Source: Mucilaginibacter roseus (GTDB lineage: Bacteria; Bacteroidota; Bacteroidia; Sphingobacteriales; Sphingobacteriaceae). From it: 64,000 nt of DNA. Of this stretch, positions 8,520 to 17,411 are shown piece by piece. The stretch spans positions 868,001 through 932,000 of the forward strand of contig NZ_JAJPWV010000002.1 in the NCBI RefSeq assembly GCF_021215455.1, read 5' to 3'. The position numbers were made by a program, and so were the translations under genes. Below the pieces are notes generated by a model. The model was not told the origin of the DNA. It did no database searches and was given only the letters and a program-made list of their open reading frames with translations. Positions within the stretch are counted from its first letter, which is position 1; each line of letters opens with the position of its first letter.

Positions 8520-9440
8520 ATGGGCGCAGGGCACGATCATTCTCATCACCACCACGATCATAGCGTAAAGCTCGATCACTTAAATAAAGCCTTTATTTGG
8601 GGCATCGGCCTTAACATAACTTTTGTTGTGGTTGAGGCAATAGCGGGTTTGTACAGCGGCTCTTTAGCTTTATTGACCGATGCCGGCCATAACCTGAGCG
8701 ACGTAGCCAGTTTAGCGTTAGCATTGCTGGCATACAAACTTACCAAAGTAAATAGCAACAAAGTTTACACCTATGGTTACAAGCGATCAACCATACTGGT
8801 TTCCTTTTTTAACGCGGTGATATTATTTGCGGCCATTGGGGTTATAGTTTACGAAGCTATTGAGCGCTTTACCCAGCCGCAGGCTATAGCCGGCGATACC
8901 ATTATTTGGGTAGCACTTACCGGCATAGCCATAAACGGCTTTACGGCCTGGCTATTTATGAAAGACAAGGAGAAAGACCTCAACGTTAAAGGCGCCTATA
9001 TGCATATGGCGGTTGATGCATTGGTATCATTAGGCGTGGTTTTATCTGGGGTTGTAATTGCTTATACCGGTTGGTTTTGGTTGGATAGCGCGGTAAGCAT
9101 TATTATTGCTATTGTAATATTAATTGGTACCTGGGGGCTATTTAAAGACAGCCTGCGATTAGAGATGGACGGCGTACCTAAGGATATGGACCTTGCCGCG
9201 ATCAAAGCCGAACTGTTAAAAGCCGACGGTGTGGTAGACATTCACCACGTGCATGTATGGGCGTTGAGCACAACAGAAAACGCTTTAACCGCTCACCTCG
9301 TTATTGCTCCCGAAGCTGTTGACCGTTTTGACCAGATCAAACACGACCTGCGCCACCGGCTGGAACATCTGGATATTAACCATAGCACCTTTGAGCCGGA
9401 GTTCAGTGAAAAAAAATGCGACGAACCGCAATGCTGTTAG
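8520..9440 (+). CDS. cation diffusion facilitator (CzcD/ZitB-type zinc exporter)
   Basis: Inner-membrane H+-coupled exporter of Zn2+ and related divalent ions. The 306-residue product has a His-rich N-terminus (HDHSHHHHDHS), six predicted membrane segments, and both transport-site motifs: HNLSD in the second helix (DAGHNLSD, about 56-63) and HMAVD in the fifth (about 161-165). The cytoplasmic CDF domain carries HHVHVWALS (about 240) and ends in a Cys-rich tail (KKCDEPQCC) that could bind metal. Its stop overlaps the stop of the convergent downstream gene by 4 bases, leaving no room for a terminator. Confidence 0.93.
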   Translation: MGAGHDHSHHHHDHSVKLDHLNKAFIWGIGLNITFVVVEAIAGLYSGSLALLTDAGHNLSDVASLALALLAYKLTKVNSNKVYTYGYKRSTILVSFFNAVILFAAIGVIVYEAIERFTQPQAIAGDTIIWVALTGIAINGFTAWLFMKDKEKDLNVKGAYMHMAVDALVSLGVVLSGVVIAYTGWFWLDSAVSIIIAIVILIGTWGLFKDSLRLEMDGVPKDMDLAAIKAELLKADGVVDIHHVHVWALSTTENALTAHLVIAPEAVDRFDQIKHDLRHRLEHLDINHSTFEPEFSEKKCDEPQCC

Positions 9441-12400
9441 CGTAATATCGCAACTGAACCGCTTAATACCTGTGTGCTATTTTTTACGCTGATGATATAG
9501 TAATAGCTGCCAACAGGTAGTTGTTGCCCCCTTGATGTACCATTCCACGGTATTGGGTAACCGGCGCTTTCAAAAACCAGTGCGCCATTACGATTATATA
9601 CTTTTACAACTATTGCATTATTGCCTTGTATACCGCTAATGTTCCAGTTATCATTAATGCCGTCTCCGTTAGGTGTAAAGGTATTGGGTATTTTTATATC
9701 ATCACACTTGTTGCTTACCTTAATAATTTGTGTGGCTGTACAGCCATTAAAGTCGGTAACCGTTAAACTAACGTTTCCAATCCTGTTCGCTGTGTACGAT
9801 GCTCCTCCCGGCTGCCCGTTCCATATATATTTAACATAACCTGTCGGCGCGTTAAGCGTAACAGATTCATTATCGTAAGGGCATAATTCCGCATTAGCAA
9901 TACTCAGTATCGGGTTGGGTAAAAGGTTAACATTTATACTCTCGCTTACAGTGCAACCCGCAGGCGTTCTTAGCTCCGCAGTGTAAGTGCCTGATCTGTT
10001 TACTCTGAGCACATCTCCCGTCTGGCCAGATGACCAGGTAACCACACCGTTTGTATTAGCCGGGTGTAACGCCCTTAATTCAACCGTTGACCCTTCACAT
10101 AGTGTAGCGCTTGCAACCTGTTGTATACTTAAAGTTGGTTGCGGACTAAAGGCCAGCGCAAGCATATTTGAAACCTGTGTACATGTAGTAACACCGCGCC
10201 CCTCAATGGTTACATTATAGTTTCCGGCTTTGTTGGTTACAATACTTATTTTGTCAGTCGCTTCAACCAGCGGATCACCATCCCGCCACCAGCGGATGAG
10301 GTAATCATTGCTTGCAGATGTGTTGATGAACAGTGTAGCATTATCTCCGTCGCAATAAGCTGCCTTATTTGCTGATAACCTGATTACCGGCACTGTAATT
10401 ACATTTACTTGTACCGTTTTTGATGGCACCCAACTGCCTGAACAGGCACTCGCCTCCACTCGATAACTGCCACTTTCGGTAATGGGTAGTGTGTTAGTAG
10501 TTATATTGAGCTGGATGTTATTTTTAAACCAGCGATAATTATAGACTGCGTTACCATCAGCCTTTAACTCAAATGCACGGCCGGCACAGGTTCGGACTAC
10601 GTCAGGGTAATTGAAACTGAAGGTTGGCGCTGAAGTAAATTGAAGTTGCAGCGGCTGTGATGATTGCCCACATGCAGCGTCGGCTGTACTTTTAACGTTA
10701 ACTGTATAAGTGCCCGCTATATTGGTTCTGGCTTCTTTTTCATTTGTAAGTTCGTTAACCACCACTCCATCGCGAAGCCAATAAATATTGTATTTAGGGT
10801 TTAACGGTATATTAATAGTTAATCTGGCCAGTTCGCCCTGGCAGTAAATGGCTTTGTCGGCAGCTAATGTAGCAACGGGGAGGCCAATAAAATTAACCTG
10901 CACTTCTTTTGAAGCCACCCAGCTATCCGGGCATGAGCTTACCTCCACCTTGTATTTGCCGGTTTCCGTAACAGAGATTGAGCTGGTTGTTTTATCGGTT
11001 AACTCGTTATCCTTATACCAACGATACTTATAAGCTGCATTATTATTTATGGATAATCTATAAGGCTGTTTATTGCAAATGTTTATCTGGTCGGGATAAT
11101 TGAAAGTTAAAACCGGCGCTATACCCTGAATAGCCTTGAGCGTATTCGATTTAATGTGTACACCCGAACATGGATCGTAAAGTTCAACATAAAAATCGCC
11201 TGGAGATTTTACATCAAGTTCATTGCCTGTTTGTCCAGCTAACTTTACACCATTTTTGTACCATTCATATTGTAGTCCGGTATAGCCTTCAATAATTACT
11301 TTTTGAGTTTGCCCACATAAAGTGATTGAAGTAACATCTGCCGCTTGGTTTTCAAACCTGATTGCGTTAAGCTGTTGGCTATTTAAAAACTTACCCCAAT
11401 CAGGTTTAAGCAAATAAATACCTTTAGTTGTAGCTACCCATACGCCGTCTTCGCAAAAATTTATTTCTGCATTTGAAGCATCATTTACACAAATGTCATT
11501 TACTTTAATATTCTTAAGCTCGGGGCATTCATAAAAAGTAAACTTTGGCCTGAGATATAGTTCTGAATACTTGGAATTACTAAAATATAAGCCATCGTCC
11601 GCACCAACTAAAAGGTTACTGCGCACCAAGCCTTCACTTGTTTGGGCCTGCCTGAAATTTGCAAATCCATAGATATTAGTTACCTTATTAATATTTACGC
11701 CGCTAAGATATTTATTGTTATTTATATAAGGATCGGCTGTAAAAAACTTCCAACTTGTTTGAAAAAGTCCGTTAGGGGTCGCCCAAAACTGGTTCGAGGC
11801 ATATAATCCATCATATCCAAGCTGAACCATATATGATGCTGTTTTCACCGTATCGCCGAAATAATTATCAGTCCATAAATACCCTAAATGTATTTGGCTA
11901 AAATCATACGATGTAATTGAAGCCGGTATATAAGGTATGTTAAAATATGAAGTTGAAATTATCGCCCGGCACATTAAAGCTCTGCGAGTGCTTTCATAAA
12001 TTTGCCCGGTATAGGGTAAGCCTTCGGCTCCGGAGTACGTGCCGTCAAGATAGTTATAGTATACAGTGTATTTATCAGTTGCTATAATTACCCTGCCGTT
12101 ATATACTTTATTCTCATTGATACCATTATTATCATATCTCCTGCCTAACGAATTGATTTGTCCGATATCCTTTTGCTCGAATATAACTGACAAATCAGTT
12201 CCCTTTAATTCCAGTACTTTTGATGGCGTGGCTAAAAACACCGTATCTTTTGCTATACCGACTATATCAATGAACTTTTCAGCTTTATATAAATTAAACT
12301 TTTCTGTGAAATCTTCAGCGCTATTATGATCTTCATTAATACGATAAACCTTATTATTATCTGTTAATATCCATAAAAAAGCGTCACCATAATTTCTTTT

Positions 12401-12547
12401 GATCTTTATGATATTCTGATCTTCTAAAAACCTTTTTGCAAGATGAAACTCAACATCCTGCTGTGCATGAGCTAACAATGTTATAAAGCAAAAAAGCATT
12501 AACAGGAAAAAGCGGATGAGGTTACTTTTGTGAAGTTCAGGTATCAT
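9437..12547 (-). CDS. large T9SS substrate with Ig-like repeats and gliding-type C-terminal domain
   Basis: A 1036-residue exported protein. The signal peptide (about 1-28, ending LLAHAQ) is followed by an N-terminal region (30-390) that reads like propeller/ligand-sensing repeats. Next come tandem Ig/PKD-like beta domains (about 395-930), with WYKNG, WYKDN, WLRDG, WFKNN and WWRDG marking successive units. The last ~85 residues contain IPNTFTPNGDGINDNW and end in VGSYYYIISVKN...SGSVAILR, the gliding-motility-associated (type B) sorting domain recognised by T9SS. A two-domain unit is duplicated: FNYPD at about 481 and again at about 643. It probably acts at the cell surface or is released as an adhesin; the ligand is unknown. 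The DNA looks more AT-rich than its neighbours. Confidence 0.85.
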   Translation of the reverse strand: MIPELHKSNLIRFFLLMLFCFITLLAHAQQDVEFHLAKRFLEDQNIIKIKRNYGDAFLWILTDNNKVYRINEDHNSAEDFTEKFNLYKAEKFIDIVGIAKDTVFLATPSKVLELKGTDLSVIFEQKDIGQINSLGRRYDNNGINENKVYNGRVIIATDKYTVYYNYLDGTYSGAEGLPYTGQIYESTRRALMCRAIISTSYFNIPYIPASITSYDFSQIHLGYLWTDNYFGDTVKTASYMVQLGYDGLYASNQFWATPNGLFQTSWKFFTADPYINNNKYLSGVNINKVTNIYGFANFRQAQTSEGLVRSNLLVGADDGLYFSNSKYSELYLRPKFTFYECPELKNIKVNDICVNDASNAEINFCEDGVWVATTKGIYLLKPDWGKFLNSQQLNAIRFENQAADVTSITLCGQTQKVIIEGYTGLQYEWYKNGVKLAGQTGNELDVKSPGDFYVELYDPCSGVHIKSNTLKAIQGIAPVLTFNYPDQINICNKQPYRLSINNNAAYKYRWYKDNELTDKTTSSISVTETGKYKVEVSSCPDSWVASKEVQVNFIGLPVATLAADKAIYCQGELARLTINIPLNPKYNIYWLRDGVVVNELTNEKEARTNIAGTYTVNVKSTADAACGQSSQPLQLQFTSAPTFSFNYPDVVRTCAGRAFELKADGNAVYNYRWFKNNIQLNITTNTLPITESGSYRVEASACSGSWVPSKTVQVNVITVPVIRLSANKAAYCDGDNATLFINTSASNDYLIRWWRDGDPLVEATDKISIVTNKAGNYNVTIEGRGVTTCTQVSNMLALAFSPQPTLSIQQVASATLCEGSTVELRALHPANTNGVVTWSSGQTGDVLRVNRSGTYTAELRTPAGCTVSESINVNLLPNPILSIANAELCPYDNESVTLNAPTGYVKYIWNGQPGGASYTANRIGNVSLTVTDFNGCTATQIIKVSNKCDDIKIPNTFTPNGDGINDNWNISGIQGNNAIVVKVYNRNGALVFESAGYPIPWNGTSRGQQLPVGSYYYIISVKNSTQVLSGSVAILR

Positions 12548-12599
12548 TATAATTCAACAGCTAAATATAGCTATTTCACATTTTAACAAATAGTACAAA

Positions 12600-12635
12600 A
12601 AAGAGCCGCTACTGAAATATCAGCAGCGGCTCTTT
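12600..12635 (-). terminator. terminator of the DUF5606-like gene
   Basis: Eleven-base arms AAAGAGCCGCT (12600-12610) and AGCGGCTCTTT (12625-12635). On the minus strand the stem is followed by a T run (complement of the A run ending at 12602). It lies 14 bases past the stop at 12650. Confidence 0.85.
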
Positions 12636-12649
12636 AATAAGTCTATCAA

Positions 12650-13147
12650 TTACTCAGCCTTTTTTGCTTTCGCTTTTTTGGCCTTTGGTTTTTCTTCTGC
12701 GGCAGCCTCTACAACTTCGGCTTCAGCTACGGGCACTTCTTCAGCAACCGGCTCTGCCGATGTTGGTTCAGCCTCGTTGAATTGCGGCAGATCTTTCAGG
12801 ATGCTGAACCATGAAACGATCTTCTTCATGTCCGAAGCGTATACTTTATCTTCATCATGATCCGGCGCTACTTCTCTGAAGTACTCACGTAACTTCTTAC
12901 CATCGGCTTTTGCATCCGGTGGCGTTGAGGTTTTCATGCGCTCAAAAATATCTTTAAGCTTAATATCATCATCCAAACCAAAAACGGTAATTTCCTCTAA
13001 GGCCGCCAGTTTAGCGGTTGACAGGTTGGCTACCAGTTTGGTTTTTTGCGCATCAAGGCTTTCCAGTATAAAACCGGTTTTATTTTGCGCCAGGGCTTTC
13101 CATAAACCCGGCTTGCCTGATACTGCTACTATTCCGTATAAATTCAT
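12650..13147 (-). CDS. DUF5606-like conserved protein
   Basis: 165-residue cytoplasmic protein with no signal peptide. The conserved N-terminal half opens MNLYGIVAVSGKPGLWKAL, then TGFILESLDAQK (about 25-36) and LEEITVFGLDDDIKLKDIFERM (about 51-72). This matches from memory the Bacteroidota-restricted DUF5606 family; function unknown. The C-terminal 45 residues are an acidic Glu/Ala/Val stretch ending in a Lys/Ala-rich tail (KPKAKKAKAKKAE), probably disordered. Repeat DNA separates it from the cyclophilin gene upstream on the same strand. Confidence 0.75.
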   Translation of the reverse strand: MNLYGIVAVSGKPGLWKALAQNKTGFILESLDAQKTKLVANLSTAKLAALEEITVFGLDDDIKLKDIFERMKTSTPPDAKADGKKLREYFREVAPDHDEDKVYASDMKKIVSWFSILKDLPQFNEAEPTSAEPVAEEVPVAEAEVVEAAAEEKPKAKKAKAKKAE

Positions 13148-13241
13148 TATTGTGAGTTGTGAGTGGTTAATAGTGAGTGGTTATTAGTGAACAGTCAATT
13201 AATCGTCTAATTCACTACTAACAATTCACTATTCACCAAAA
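13148..13241. repeat. low-complexity intergenic repeat (GTGAGTGGTTA / TTCACTA type)
   Basis: Left part: imperfect copies of GTGAGTTG, GTGAGTGGTTA and TTAGTGAACAG. Right part: TTCACTACTAACAATTCACTATTCACC, roughly the reverse complement of the left. It could form a long imperfect hairpin in leader or trailer RNA. No ORF. Confidence 0.6.
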
Positions 13242-13703
13242 TTATTCCTCTATTACTTCGATAGTTGTTATTTTATCACCCTGACGGATGTCGTCAACCA
13301 CGTCAACGTTTTCGATAACCTTACCAAAGCAAGTGTGGTTACGGTCAAGGTGCGCGGTGTTGGTGCGGCTGTGGCAGATAAAAAATTGTGAGCTGCCGGT
13401 GTTACGGCCCGCGTGAGCCATTGAAAGTACACCACGATCGTGGTATTGGTTTTCGCCGGTTAGTTCGCAATCAATGTGGTAGCCAGCACCGCCGGTACCT
13501 GCCCGGTTAGCCGTTGCCGCATCTTTTGAAAACGGACAGCCACCCTGTACCACGAAATTAGGGATAACACGGTGAAAGGCTATACCATCATAAAAGCCCT
13601 CTTTAGCCAGTTTTTTAAAATTAGCTACCGTATTAGGTGCGTCATTATCGTAAAACTCTACGGTCATGTTGCCCTTTTCTGTTTTTATAATCGCTTTACT
13701 CAT
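13242..13703 (-). CDS. cyclophilin-type peptidyl-prolyl isomerase
   Basis: Catalyses cis-trans isomerisation of X-Pro bonds. The 153-residue product has the single-domain bacterial cyclophilin pattern: ANFKKLAKEGFYDGIAFHRVIPNFVVQGG (about 25-53) with catalytic Arg in FHRV, GVLSMAHAGRNTGSSQFFICH (about 92-112) and HTCFGKVIENVDVVDDI. The frame extends to 13826, but that extension is CT-rich repeat DNA; ATG at 13703 gives the normal start MSKAIIKTEKGNMTVEFY and a cytoplasmic protein. Minus-strand neighbour of the DUF5606-like gene. Confidence 0.93.
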   Translation of the reverse strand: MSKAIIKTEKGNMTVEFYDNDAPNTVANFKKLAKEGFYDGIAFHRVIPNFVVQGGCPFSKDAATANRAGTGGAGYHIDCELTGENQYHDRGVLSMAHAGRNTGSSQFFICHSRTNTAHLDRNHTCFGKVIENVDVVDDIRQGDKITTIEVIEE

Positions 13704-13740
13704 CTCTTTATTAAATAGTTTGCAAAGGTAGTAAAAAAGG

Positions 13741-13998
13741 ATGAAGGGTAAAGAGGTGAAAGCGGAAAGGTGGTTATTGCGGGTGAAAGCTGAAAGGCGA
13801 AAGCTGAAAGACCAAAGCAGATACAATTACTATTGCCCAATGACTAATGACCACCAACAATTGGCAATCAAATTATTCGTTACATTTGAATATGAACGCA
13901 CGCCAAAAAAAGCTTTCACCTTTCCGCTTTCGCCTTTCAGCTTTCATCTTTAAACTTTCGCCTATAATCATCTTTTTTCTTTTCGCTTTCAGCTTAAA
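13741..13998. repeat. GAAAGC/GCTTTC low-complexity inverted repeat
   Basis: 13741-13818 is purine-rich with repeated units such as GTGAAAGCTGAAAGGCGAAAGC. 13909-13998 holds complementary pyrimidine-rich units (AGCTTTCACCTTTCCGC, TTTCGCCTTTCAGCTTTCA and so on). The arms can pair extensively. The right arm is read as codons 7-33 of the gene starting at 13892; the left arm would extend the cyclophilin frame. Confidence 0.6.
13861..13888 (+). promoter_or_regulatory. promoter of the exported protein gene, probably leaderless
   Basis: TTG (13861-13863), 17 bases, TACATTTG (13881-13888), a full consensus match. The ATG at 13892 is only 3 bases further, so the transcript would begin at or next to the start codon. 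Confidence 0.55.
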
Positions 13999-15211
13999 CA
14001 TAGCCAAGGCCTCATCACTACTTATACCGATGGATGAGGAGCAGAAGGATCACCTGAAATCGTACGGAATAGCTTTTTGGATATTGCAGAACGGCGGCGA
14101 GGTAAACTGGCTGCTTAATTACCGTGGCGGCAGCTTTATGATGGCCTACAGCCAGAAAACCGAGGCCGAATGCAAAATACGCGGCGTAAGCTACCAGGTT
14201 ATTGCCGATGCGGCTGCCACGGGTATACTGAGCGAGGTGAGCAATCCATCCGTAAATATGGATGTGGTAAAGCTGCAAAAGCCGCCAAAAATAGCGGTGT
14301 ATTCGCCTAAAAGTAAGTTGCCCTGGGATGATGCAGTTACCATGGTGCTAAAATATGCCGAGATACCCTATACCGTTATTTACGACGAAGAGGTAATAAA
14401 GGGCGAGCTACCCAAATACGACTGGCTGCACCTGCACCACGAGGATTTTACCGGCCAGTTCAGTAAATTTTACGGCGCTTATCGGTACGAACAATGGTAT
14501 GTTAATGATGTCAACATCCAACAGGCCACGGCCAAAAAACTTGGCTTTAACAAGGTATCCAAAATGAAGCTGGCCGTGGCACAAAACATACAGGGTTTTT
14601 GTGCAGGTGGCGGATTTTTGTTCGCCATGTGCGCTGGTACCGATACTTTCGACATAGCACTGTCTGCCGCCAATACTGACATTTGCGAGGCCATGTTTGA
14701 TGGTGATGGTGCCGACCGCGCCGCGCAAAGCAAGCTTGATTTTAGTAAGACATTCGCTTTTCAGAATTTCAGGCTGGATATGAACCCGATCTCGCACCAA
14801 TTCAGCAATATTGATGTAAGCCAGACACGGGCTGTTGAGCGCAGTAAGGATTTTTTTACGCTGTTTGATTTTTCGGCCAAGTACGATGTAGTACCCAGTA
14901 TGCTTACCCAAAATCATGACAAGGTGATTAAAGGCTTTATGGGGTTGACCACCGCCTACAACAAAAGCGTGCTCAAGCCCGGCGTTACGATTATGGGCGA
15001 AATGAAAACCGCCAACGAAGCCCGCTACATACATGGCGAATATGGCAAAGGCCAATGGACGTTTTACGGCGGCCACGACCCGGAAGACTATCAACACGCC
15101 GTAGGTGACCCGCCAACAGATCTGAAACTTCACCCAAACTCACCGGGTTACAGGCTTATATTAAATAATGTATTGTTTCCGGCGGCTAATAAGAAAAAGC
15201 AGAAAACGTAG
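13892..15211 (+). CDS. uncharacterised exported protein, GATase-like core
   Basis: 439 residues starting MNARQKKLSPFRFRLS, with a hydrophobic helix (about 23-40) as signal peptide or anchor. The mature part opens LLIPMDEEQKDHLKSYGIAFWIL. It contains PPKIAVYSPKSKLPWDDAVTMVLKYAEIPYTVIYDEE (about 128-165), the look of an alpha/beta class-I-glutamine-amidotransferase-like fold, and FCAGGGFLFAMCAGTDTF (about 235-252), where Cys could be the nucleophile-elbow residue. Relatives are often labelled asparagine synthetase B, a label I do not trust: neither AsnB domain is seen. Function unknown. The N-terminal signal codons coincide with repeat DNA. Confidence 0.7.
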   Translation: MNARQKKLSPFRFRLSAFIFKLSPIIIFFLFAFSLNIAKASSLLIPMDEEQKDHLKSYGIAFWILQNGGEVNWLLNYRGGSFMMAYSQKTEAECKIRGVSYQVIADAAATGILSEVSNPSVNMDVVKLQKPPKIAVYSPKSKLPWDDAVTMVLKYAEIPYTVIYDEEVIKGELPKYDWLHLHHEDFTGQFSKFYGAYRYEQWYVNDVNIQQATAKKLGFNKVSKMKLAVAQNIQGFCAGGGFLFAMCAGTDTFDIALSAANTDICEAMFDGDGADRAAQSKLDFSKTFAFQNFRLDMNPISHQFSNIDVSQTRAVERSKDFFTLFDFSAKYDVVPSMLTQNHDKVIKGFMGLTTAYNKSVLKPGVTIMGEMKTANEARYIHGEYGKGQWTFYGGHDPEDYQHAVGDPPTDLKLHPNSPGYRLILNNVLFPAANKKKQKT

Positions 15212-15224
15212 GAAACAGGCCAGG

Positions 15225-15302
15225 CCCCCCAGCCCCCTAAAGGGGGAGTTATTAACGTACTACACATACTTACAAAAACTCCCCCTTTAGGGGGCTGGGG
15301 GG
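15225..15302. repeat. 26-bp perfect inverted repeat (CCCCCTTTAGGGGG type)
   Basis: Arms 15225-15250 and 15277-15302 are perfectly complementary, separated by 26 bases. Each arm also contains its own small palindrome CCCCCTAAAGGGGG. The right arm ends exactly at the stop codon of the leftward porin gene (15303). It lies between convergent genes and could work as a terminator or REP-like element. Degenerate copies occur near 38940 and 46260. Confidence 0.8.
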
Positions 15303-17411
15303 TTACTGAAAGAACGTCCAGCTAACCCCTAACTTCAGCAATGCGTCTTGCATCGGGTAACGGTTAACCGTATAAAAACCTTTGCTGAAAAGTCCCTGGT
15401 TTACGTAATCGTACTGTACAAATATGTTCACATGGTCAATAGTGCCCTTGAAAAAGGCGGTGGCTACTGGGTACGAGCTAAAGGTTACGTCAGGCCCGTT
15501 GTAAAACTGGCCTAAACCTACCGCGTATGATGGCGCTACGTAGCGCGTATTGTATCGCACACTCACACCCAGGTTGTTATATAGCACTTTAAACCAGGTT
15601 GATGTAAAATACAGGCTACCATAGGCATAAATTTCAGGCGTACGCAATAAGTCCTGGTAATCGGTTTTCTGGTATACGCCATAAGCATCCAAATGCCATT
15701 TGCGCCAGCTGAGGTTTTTACCCAGGCTTACCTTAATCATGTTAATAGGCGTACTCAACTGTGCCGGTTGCACATCATTACCCCCGGATGGCGCTGTGAA
15801 ATAAATATAATCGTTAATCAGGAAGTATTCTGCTTTCAAATCAAGCTGTAGCGGCGTATTTACGTAGTTGAACGACAGGTTAGTGGTTTTAACATTATTG
15901 AAGCTGTTGTTAAAAATATAATGGTTAGATACCCATCGCGTAGCCATAAGCGGCGGCGAAGCATTTTGTTGGTAAGCGCCTAAAATTATGCGGCCTACTT
16001 TATTGCTGCCGCCAATCATCAGCTTGGCATCATATAAAAAGTTACCAAAATCTCTACCGGCTACTATCTGCCTCACGTTACCTTCCAGCAAAATACGGTC
16101 GCTTAAGCTGTAGCCAATACGGCCTTTAACCGTAATGTTCTGGAAAAGCTCATTCTGCATTTTATTGTTACGAATGTACAGGTTACCAAACTCATTGGTA
16201 CCGGTATCCAGCACATGCTGGGTGTAATTATACAGATCGTGCTCCAAGCCTAAATCCAACTTCGCCTCATTCTTTGCAGATTTGCCGCGAAGGTAAAAGC
16301 TATAGGCAAAATCGTTATGCATGCGGTTAACTGTGAGCGAATCATTTGAGCGGCGTGAGCTGAAATAATAATCCGGGAATACGTTGTAGGTGTCAATGTC
16401 ATTCTGTACAAACTGGTACTTACTGCGGGTGTAGCTAAACGTATGCGTTACACGCTGCGTAGGCAGCACGGTTGCTTTACCCTTGGTTTTTACGCTATCA
16501 ATACGGCCTATAAAATATGATTGCTTCAGATGAAATCCGGCTGTTTTCCATTGCGTAAAACTTTGCGGCAGGCGTACCTGCTCCAGGGTTTTATCAAACG
16601 TAGCGTTAGGATCTGTGAATATGATATCGTTCTTGATGATAGCGCCGCTTTCCGGTGCTTTGAGGTTGTTATAAATAATATTAGCGAGCATGTTATACCG
16701 CTTGCTCTTTGATTCGTACCAGGTAAAAAATGCGGCGTTAACATCGCTTACGTTTTGCCGAAGCACACTATTGCTGCTATAAAAACCCTTGGAGCCGTTA
16801 AAATTGAGGTTGAAGCCCACATTAAGACGCGGATTCACGTTTTGCGCATGCGTTATTTTTACAAACTGCTCTTTAGAGCCGCCGCTTACATAAAACAGAT
16901 TGGTGTACTGCACCCTTGCCCGGTAATAATTGATATCCTCGGGTTTAATCATATACGGATCGAGCGAGTGTAAACCCACATCAAAGCCTATGGTTTTGGC
17001 AGGTTCAAACAACAAAGGGCGTTGCTGAATACCGGTATAACCACCCAAACTGATGCGCGGATTGCGCGGCTGGTTTAGCGGGCCATAGTTTTCAAAATTA
17101 CGCAGGCTGGTATCCAGCGCAAAATCCTGCGTGCTATCACCCATGAAACGCTCAGCGCTAACGCGTATCCATGAGGCATCAAATACTATCGAGTCTTCCT
17201 TTTCTTCCTCGCGTTTGCGCAGGGTATCAAGCAATGCATCTCCGCTAAGCTGTTTTTGCGGGGCGCGATTGCTGGTATCGCGCATGTAATTGGGCGTGCT
17301 CTGGCCGGGGTATTGGGTATTGCCGTTACCGTTAGTGGGAAACTGTGCAAACACGGCCTGAACACTCAGGCTGAACAGTAAAATCAGTATATATCTCAGC
17401 TTTGCAAGCAT
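15303..17411 (-). CDS. putative outer-membrane porin (Porin_10 type)
   Basis: 702-residue outer-membrane protein with a signal peptide (about 1-22, ending AVFAQ). A Pro/Gln/Asn-rich linker and acidic KREEEKEDS segment (65-78) precede a long barrel of alternating strands. It resembles the large Bacteroidota putative-porin family; the substrate is unknown. Its ATG overlaps the punA stop by one base (TGATG), indicating translational coupling, and it ends at a perfect inverted repeat. Order on the minus strand is lpxK, punA, porin. Confidence 0.75.
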   Translation of the reverse strand: MLAKLRYILILLFSLSVQAVFAQFPTNGNGNTQYPGQSTPNYMRDTSNRAPQKQLSGDALLDTLRKREEEKEDSIVFDASWIRVSAERFMGDSTQDFALDTSLRNFENYGPLNQPRNPRISLGGYTGIQQRPLLFEPAKTIGFDVGLHSLDPYMIKPEDINYYRARVQYTNLFYVSGGSKEQFVKITHAQNVNPRLNVGFNLNFNGSKGFYSSNSVLRQNVSDVNAAFFTWYESKSKRYNMLANIIYNNLKAPESGAIIKNDIIFTDPNATFDKTLEQVRLPQSFTQWKTAGFHLKQSYFIGRIDSVKTKGKATVLPTQRVTHTFSYTRSKYQFVQNDIDTYNVFPDYYFSSRRSNDSLTVNRMHNDFAYSFYLRGKSAKNEAKLDLGLEHDLYNYTQHVLDTGTNEFGNLYIRNNKMQNELFQNITVKGRIGYSLSDRILLEGNVRQIVAGRDFGNFLYDAKLMIGGSNKVGRIILGAYQQNASPPLMATRWVSNHYIFNNSFNNVKTTNLSFNYVNTPLQLDLKAEYFLINDYIYFTAPSGGNDVQPAQLSTPINMIKVSLGKNLSWRKWHLDAYGVYQKTDYQDLLRTPEIYAYGSLYFTSTWFKVLYNNLGVSVRYNTRYVAPSYAVGLGQFYNGPDVTFSSYPVATAFFKGTIDHVNIFVQYDYVNQGLFSKGFYTVNRYPMQDALLKLGVSWTFFQ

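Noticed and set aside
13148..13241. Possible CRISPR array
   Set aside because: Units are short, variable and without regular spacers; no cas genes in the window.
13242..13826. Extended cyclophilin with an N-terminal hydrophobic segment
   Set aside because: The extra 41 residues are translated repeat DNA; the ATG at 13703 gives the family-standard start.
14408..15133. 241-residue minus-strand ORF
   Set aside because: Lies entirely within the 13892-15211 gene in another frame; no family signal, no signal peptide or domain pattern. A shadow ORF.
13892..15211. Asparagine synthetase B label
   Set aside because: No N-terminal glutaminase Cys start and no ATP-pyrophosphatase motif; an exported protein is unlikely to be AsnB.
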